In this document: piece after piece, positions 59,360-64,000 of the stretch
How the letters are laid out: each line of letters starts with the position of its first letter
Numbering within the stretch: the first letter of the stretch is position 1
DNA from: Anastrepha obliqua
Lineage: Eukaryota > Arthropoda > Insecta > Diptera > Tephritidae
NCBI RefSeq assembly: GCF_027943255.1
Contig: NC_072896.1
Coordinates: 3,038,001-3,102,000, forward strand
Length of the DNA stretch: 64,000 nucleotides
Direction of reading: 5' to 3'
The notes under the pieces: generated by a model
Database searches by the model: none
What the model was told of the DNA's origin: nothing
The model's input: the letters and a program-made list of their open reading frames with translations, nothing else
Translations under genes and position numbers: made by a program

Positions 59360-60105
59360 CTACTACTTTTTCCCATCTTTATGGTAGATCTCGTATACCG
59401 TCGCGTAAAACTATTCATCTTTTGCGGCTATCCATGGATCAAGCCATTTTTTGATGTCTTCATATGAATGGAACTGCTGGTCAAATAGACCATGTGCCAT
59501 CGATCGGAATAGGTGATAATCGGACGGCGCAATATCTGGAGAATATGGCGGGTGGGGTAGGATTTCTCATTTCAGTGTTTCCAGGTAGGTTTCAACGGGT
59601 TTGGTAACGTCAGGCCGAGCGTTGTCATGCTGTAGAATCACTTTTTCATGCCTCTTCGCGCGTTGCGGCCGCTTCTCGCGCAGTGCTTGGCTCAATCGTA
59701 TCAATTGAAGTCGATACCGATCTCTAGTGATGGTTTCGCTTGGTTTTAACAGTTCATAATAAACAACACCAACTTGGTTCCACCAAATACCTGGCATAAC
59801 CTTCGTAGCGTGAATATTCAGCCGAGGCGACAACATAGAAGCATAACTGGGCAGTCACCTTGACTTTCTTTTGTTTGGATTGCTGTAATGCATCCATTTT
59901 TCATCACCCGCAATGATGGGATGAAGAAAACCCTTCCTTTTTTTACCGCAGAAGCAGTTGTTCACAGGCGAAAAAACGACGTTCAACATCCCTTGGTTTT
60001 AACTCAAAAGCCCCAGTCCCCTGTTTCTGAATCATTCCCAAAGCATGCAATTGCTTGGAAATGGATTGGCGGGTAATACTGAAGCAAGCTGACGCACCTA
60101 ATACA
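59360..60105 (-). pseudogene. DD34D mariner pseudogene
   Basis: Minus strand: ALGMIQKQG-like start near 60030, KPRDVERRFF, AGDEKWMHY (first Asp), then open frame 59836-59567 with VMPGIWWNQVGVVYYELLKP and LQHDNARPDVTKP (second Asp), a stop in place of the Trp before the next block, then in the same frame PYSPDIAPSDYHLF (third Asp; 34 residues after the second). 5' truncated with several stops and frameshifts, but all three catalytic Asp are present. Confidence 0.8.
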
Positions 60106-62700
60106 TATACATATGTACATTAGGGTGCATCACTCTCCACACAAAAAAAATTATAACAGGTACAGTAATTCTAAGTATTTTTCCGAAATATTTTGGCTGA
60201 AATCTTAGAATGTAACAGCATAAATTTGATAATTTCGGTGGAAGAAACGGAATTTTATTTTGATAAAGCTGCCCAATATACATAGATAAGCAACGAGTTT
60301 CTCAAACAAAATTTCTAAAGATGTTGATGAAATTTTTGAATTTATTATGGGAAAATGAATGACGCAAGAAAATATAAGCCACATTTCCCGTGGAGAAATA
60401 TCACATCCTCTCGGCAAGCTCGAAAAACGTTGAGTAAAACTTGGTTACCCAGATGTTAGTTAAAATCTTTACATGTTAATTTATGCGTTATTTAATTTAT
60501 TCATTTTGTTCGTTTGCTTTCCCATTTAATGTAAGAGAAAAAAATTATGATAATAGTAATAAAATGTGGCACACCACCTGTTGCACTCCACGCCACAATG
60601 CTTGCTTATGCAAATATATGTGCATGTCTGTATCCTCTTCACTTCCCAGTACTTTCACATGCCCACAAATCTACTACGTAGTGTAGTGCATCTTTCAACA
60701 CTTATACCGTTAATTACATAACTGTCAATACCTCCACCTGTGGAGCTCAGTTATGACATAATTGCTTACCGGCACTAGCTGAAGAGTTTATCAGTTGTTG
60801 TTGTCACTATATCTCTGGCATAGTTGGGGGTTTCTTCTTCTTGTGGATCCACATTCCGTATTCAATCACTATAATTGTCATTAAATGCGATTCGTTATCT
60901 GATTGTCATTTTTTAATGGCAACATAAAATTATGCAAATTGATATGTAATGCTGTGTGTGTGTCTCTGTTAAATATGTTTTCAATATTTTTTCTGTTACT
61001 TTTATTTTTCTTTTGCTGGCAAAGTACAATGCCTCGTTGTTTTTGGCGCTTTAACAGTGTGACAAAAAGTTCATTTCTTATGCATTCGCTTGTTTACTAC
61101 TGCTTTGACCGATTTTCCTCCACAATAGCCCGAAAATCATCCGAAAATATTCCAAAAAACTGGGTTAATTATGGCCGCAGTTGGCCATTGTTGGCAAGAC
61201 TTTTGTTATGAGCAGCCGCATTGTTCCCCTTTCTGTCATCGCTGCTTCTGCCGTCTTGCGCACTGCTGAGAGCTTTTTAGATAGCCGCATAAATGTTCGT
61301 ACATATTTACCACAAGTGTTGTTAGTGTTGCAGTTATACATACATGTACATATAAATATAGATATTTTATTCAAATGATCACCCGTCATATCTGCATGCG
61401 TCAGTTTGCCGCGTAAACAAAATAATTTTATAGTGAACTGTCATTGATGCTTATTTTATTTATTGTTTATTTTATTGTTGTTATTGTTGCTGGTGTCACT
61501 ATTTTGAGTTTTAGTTTGTATGCTACTACCAACGCCCTGCTCTTTTTGGCCCACCTCAGTGCCAAGTCGAGTGAAGCAAATGTACATGCCCACCTGGGCC
61601 TCGCAAGCCATGGCTGAAATTGCTTCATGCTTGGCTTAACTGTGCTTTAGGGTTTTCCGCAAGCAAATCTAACTAGTCGCTTAATTAACTGAGTTAAGAG
61701 TTTGACAAGTTGATGTGCCGGCGACTTTGACGTGCTAACCGTGGAATCTGTGAAGGTCTCGTCAGCTGTCATTTGTCGCTAGCCGCGAGCAGAACTCTTT
61801 TTATTTTACGTTGCAAACTTTGGCAAAGCCTATCCTTAAAACGATTTTTCTTTTATTTTTCACTTTGCTTATGTTCTCGCAATACTCAAAATGTTTCAAA
61901 GCAAACAAAAAACAAAAATGTAGCAAACAAGAAAAATCTTGAATATTTTTTCTTGCCAGTCTTGTATTGCTTATGTCATGGCGCATAACGAACTTCGTAT
62001 TCATAGGTACATATGCACAAATACATATTTATTTCATAGATTTCACTAACTTCTCAGATATTTCACATTCCCACTCCAACTCCCTACTTTAGATTTGTTA
62101 ATTTACTTACTATATAAAGCGACTCACAGACTGATTTGTTGTACAATTTGAAGTTTGTCACTTATGCTAACATGTCGAAAATGACAGACTAGGGAAACTG
62201 GACGGTGTTCACTGAGAAATATAGAAAGTCGCTTGAGCTCCGGAAAAATGAAAGGGAAAAGTTCAACAAATTTTGTAAGCTTTGAGTTCTGTATTTTGTA
62301 ACTAACACAATTATAAAGTACAACTTGAAAAATCATTTGTATTTTTCAACCTCTTATGACAATTTTTCCTTTTTTTGACACAATTTGGACAAATTGAGTT
62401 ACAAAACATCGCAACATGTGAGGCTAACCCCCAAGCTTTCGTACGACTAGTCGAGTAACCTGATGACATCGTCTAGGGTTGTTTTAGTGCGTAGTCAGTA
62501 GAGCCTCATATGTCAGCTTAAATAAGTTGTTGTCACTTAATGACACTGCCAATTCGCTTGCACTGCTCTTTTTAAGCACCGTAGAAAAAGAGTGCACAGC
62601 ATAAGAATTAACGGAACTCTTTGAGCCTAAAAACTAGCTTTGAAATGTATATAGGTTTAGTGGTTTGATATCTATGGATACCAGCTACCATTCAAACTGT
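60106..62700. other. Single-copy-looking spacer
   Basis: Contains ATACATATACATATGTACAT near 60100 and TATTGTTGTTATTGTTGC near 61470. The frame at 60903-61211 is low complexity. 61500-62600 is moderately complex and could be regulatory; no gene or missing M2 exon was recognised. Confidence 0.4.
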
Positions 62701-62703
62701 TTC

Positions 62704-62990
62704 TACCGTCTACCGAATGGTAGTCACGTACCCACGCATTCGGCTGCGGTGGTCGCCTTGGGCATAAAACCTAATGATAGAAAACGTTTTTCTAATAGCG
62801 GTCGCCCCTCGGTAGGCAATAGCAAACCTCCGAGTGTATTTTTGCCATGAAAAAGCTTCTCATAAAAAATCGACTGTTGTTCAGAGACGTCATAAAAGAG
62901 TAGGCCCCTCCATTTGTGAAAAAAAAAAAATGTCAAGACGCACACTACAAATTGGAGTAGGAGCTCAGCCAAACACCTAACAAAGGTACC
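62704..62990 (+). mobile_element. Rearranged SINE: inverted head, direct body
   Basis: 62706-62760 (TACCGAATGGTAGTCACGTA ... GCATTCGGCTGCGGTGGTC) is the SINE head in minus orientation, while from about 62765 on the body runs in plus orientation (TTTTTCTAATAGCGGTCGCC, GGCAATAGCAAACCTCCGAG, CAAATTGGAGTAGGAGCTC). Confidence 0.7.
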
Positions 62991-62999
62991 AGCAATATA

Positions 63000-64000
63000 C
63001 ATACGAGCAAAATGTATCTCTAGCGAGTTTGGTTATGCTCTTAAAACTGGTAAAACTCACTATTTTCAATGCTGCCACATCTCTTTCAAGAGAGTTTCAT
63101 TAGACCGCGTTCGTACAGGGAGACCTCAACACTGCGAATTCTCTTTAGGTATTGCCAGTCATGTTCATCATCCTGTTCGACTGTTTGGCGGATTTTACCT
63201 CTAGATGCTAATTTTCACATACAATTTTTATTGATTTTGTTTAAAAATAGTGAAACCAGAAAGAATCTAAATTTTTACTTGTTTTATTTTAAAATAACAT
63301 CTTTTGAAAGACCTTTTGCTATTGACCACGAAACACCACCTGAATCTTGAGTATTAAAGGCTATTAAAGACAAAAATAAGAAAAAATTACAAAAAAAAGA
63401 TTTTTTCTTAAACTCATTTTTCTTACATTTTTTTTTTCAAAATTTCCAAAAGAATAATTCCTAAAATTCGTTTTCATAATATTTTTTTTCCCAAAAAAAA
63501 TTTTTTTTGATTGTTTTTTTTTTCTATAAAAATGTTTAACTCCAAAAATAAAATAGTAAAAAAAAATATTTTTTAAAACTCTACAAAATTAAAAAAAATA
63601 AAGGTGTTAAAACGAACCGAAGATATTTTTCCTTTGCTATTGACCACGAACACCACCTGAATATTGAGTAACTTTCGGAGGAGTACATTTGTCGAAAAGT
63701 TATGTGAGATCTTTGTTGTAGAGGGGTCACTTCACTATAGAAATATGTACTAGGGTTTTCTGTACCATTATTTTTTGTAGAGAAAAAAAATTGTAGTCCA
63801 AAAATTGCATGTAATACTGTATTATTTTTCGACACGTCATAATTTTTAGAGCAAAACTAAAAATGCAAGTGGTAACAGTAAAAAACAAACCAACCGGCGA
63901 AGTAACGGATACTCTAATGTGTGCAGACCCATGTAATTTTTTGTTTACTGAGTGTAAAACTAAAAGTCGTATAGGTACAGGTTCATTTTTAAATAATTTT
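63000..64000. other. A/T-rich spacer with a 42-bp direct repeat
   Basis: CCTTTTGCTATTGACCACGA at 63312 recurs as CCTTTGCTATTGACCACGAA at 63631, each continuing with ACACCACCTGAATxTTGAGTA. Between them are long A and T tracts (63380-63600). No gene. Confidence 0.6.

Overview
The window looks like a piece of a higher dipteran genome, most likely a tephritid fruit fly (Bactrocera, Ceratitis, Anastrepha or Rhagoletis type). Reasons: short introns of 50-80 bp mixed with long ones; AT-rich spacers full of TACATA/TATGTA runs; a dispersed tRNA-derived SINE; an RTE-clade LINE; many mariner-family remnants, including one whose catalytic spacing I count as DD41D, the spacing known for the rosa element of Ceratitis rosa. 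The species call is inference.

The single-copy genes form a tandem cluster of three peptidase family M2 (angiotensin-converting enzyme) genes, all on the plus strand. The first (4371-6674, 617 aa, 8 exons) is a complete secreted enzyme with every zinc and catalytic residue, an Ance orthologue. The second (15777-18331, 630 aa, 8 exons) has the same intron positions and phases but has lost all three zinc ligands, the catalytic glutamate and the substrate and chloride residues, so it is a secreted pseudoenzyme (Ance-2-like). The third (38628 to at least 44751, 734 codons seen) has an Asn/Arg-rich extension of about 200 residues before the M2 domain. It keeps HExxH but has Gln for the third zinc ligand (Ance-3-like); its last exons were not found. 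In Drosophila melanogaster Ance, Ance-2 and Ance-3 also lie together, so the cluster is old. The set pairs one active peptidase with two diverged relatives, which could bind peptides or partners rather than cleave them.

Most of the rest is mobile DNA. 1-3.9 kb: a decayed mariner, an RNase H LINE 3' half and a TIR element. 6.9-10.7 kb: LINE scraps and an internally deleted PIF/Harbinger element that keeps a three-exon Myb/SANT-like gene whose ATG is split by an intron. 13-14.5 kb: SINE, DD41D mariner and LINE scrap side by side. 18.9-23.6 kb: a MITE, two SINEs, a TIR element, a dead mariner and a LINE tail. 25-30.9 kb: a TIR element, a small two-exon Cys-rich gene candidate, an RTE fragment, a deleted mariner with an in-frame fusion, an RNase H LINE and a mariner. 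32.7-38.4 kb: a TIR element, a TIR element with a deleted mariner nested in it, a mariner fragment with its own inverted duplication, and a LINE end. The 3.4-kb second intron of the third M2 gene holds a palindromic mariner MITE and a LINE end. 45.5-51.5 kb: a degenerate minisatellite, a Jockey-like RT piece, SINEs and three RNase H LINE pieces. 53.9-57.2 kb: a near full-length RTE LINE with only a few lesions. 58.3-60.1 kb: two mariners. 62.7 kb: a SINE whose head is inverted.

The strongest second-look items are the graded loss of the active site across the M2 cluster, the GC-AG intron that splits the catalytic Arg-Tyr pair in Ance, the three-copy long-TIR family with 8-bp target duplications, and the two small Myb/SANT-like genes. 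All similarity statements come from reading translations by eye; no search was run.
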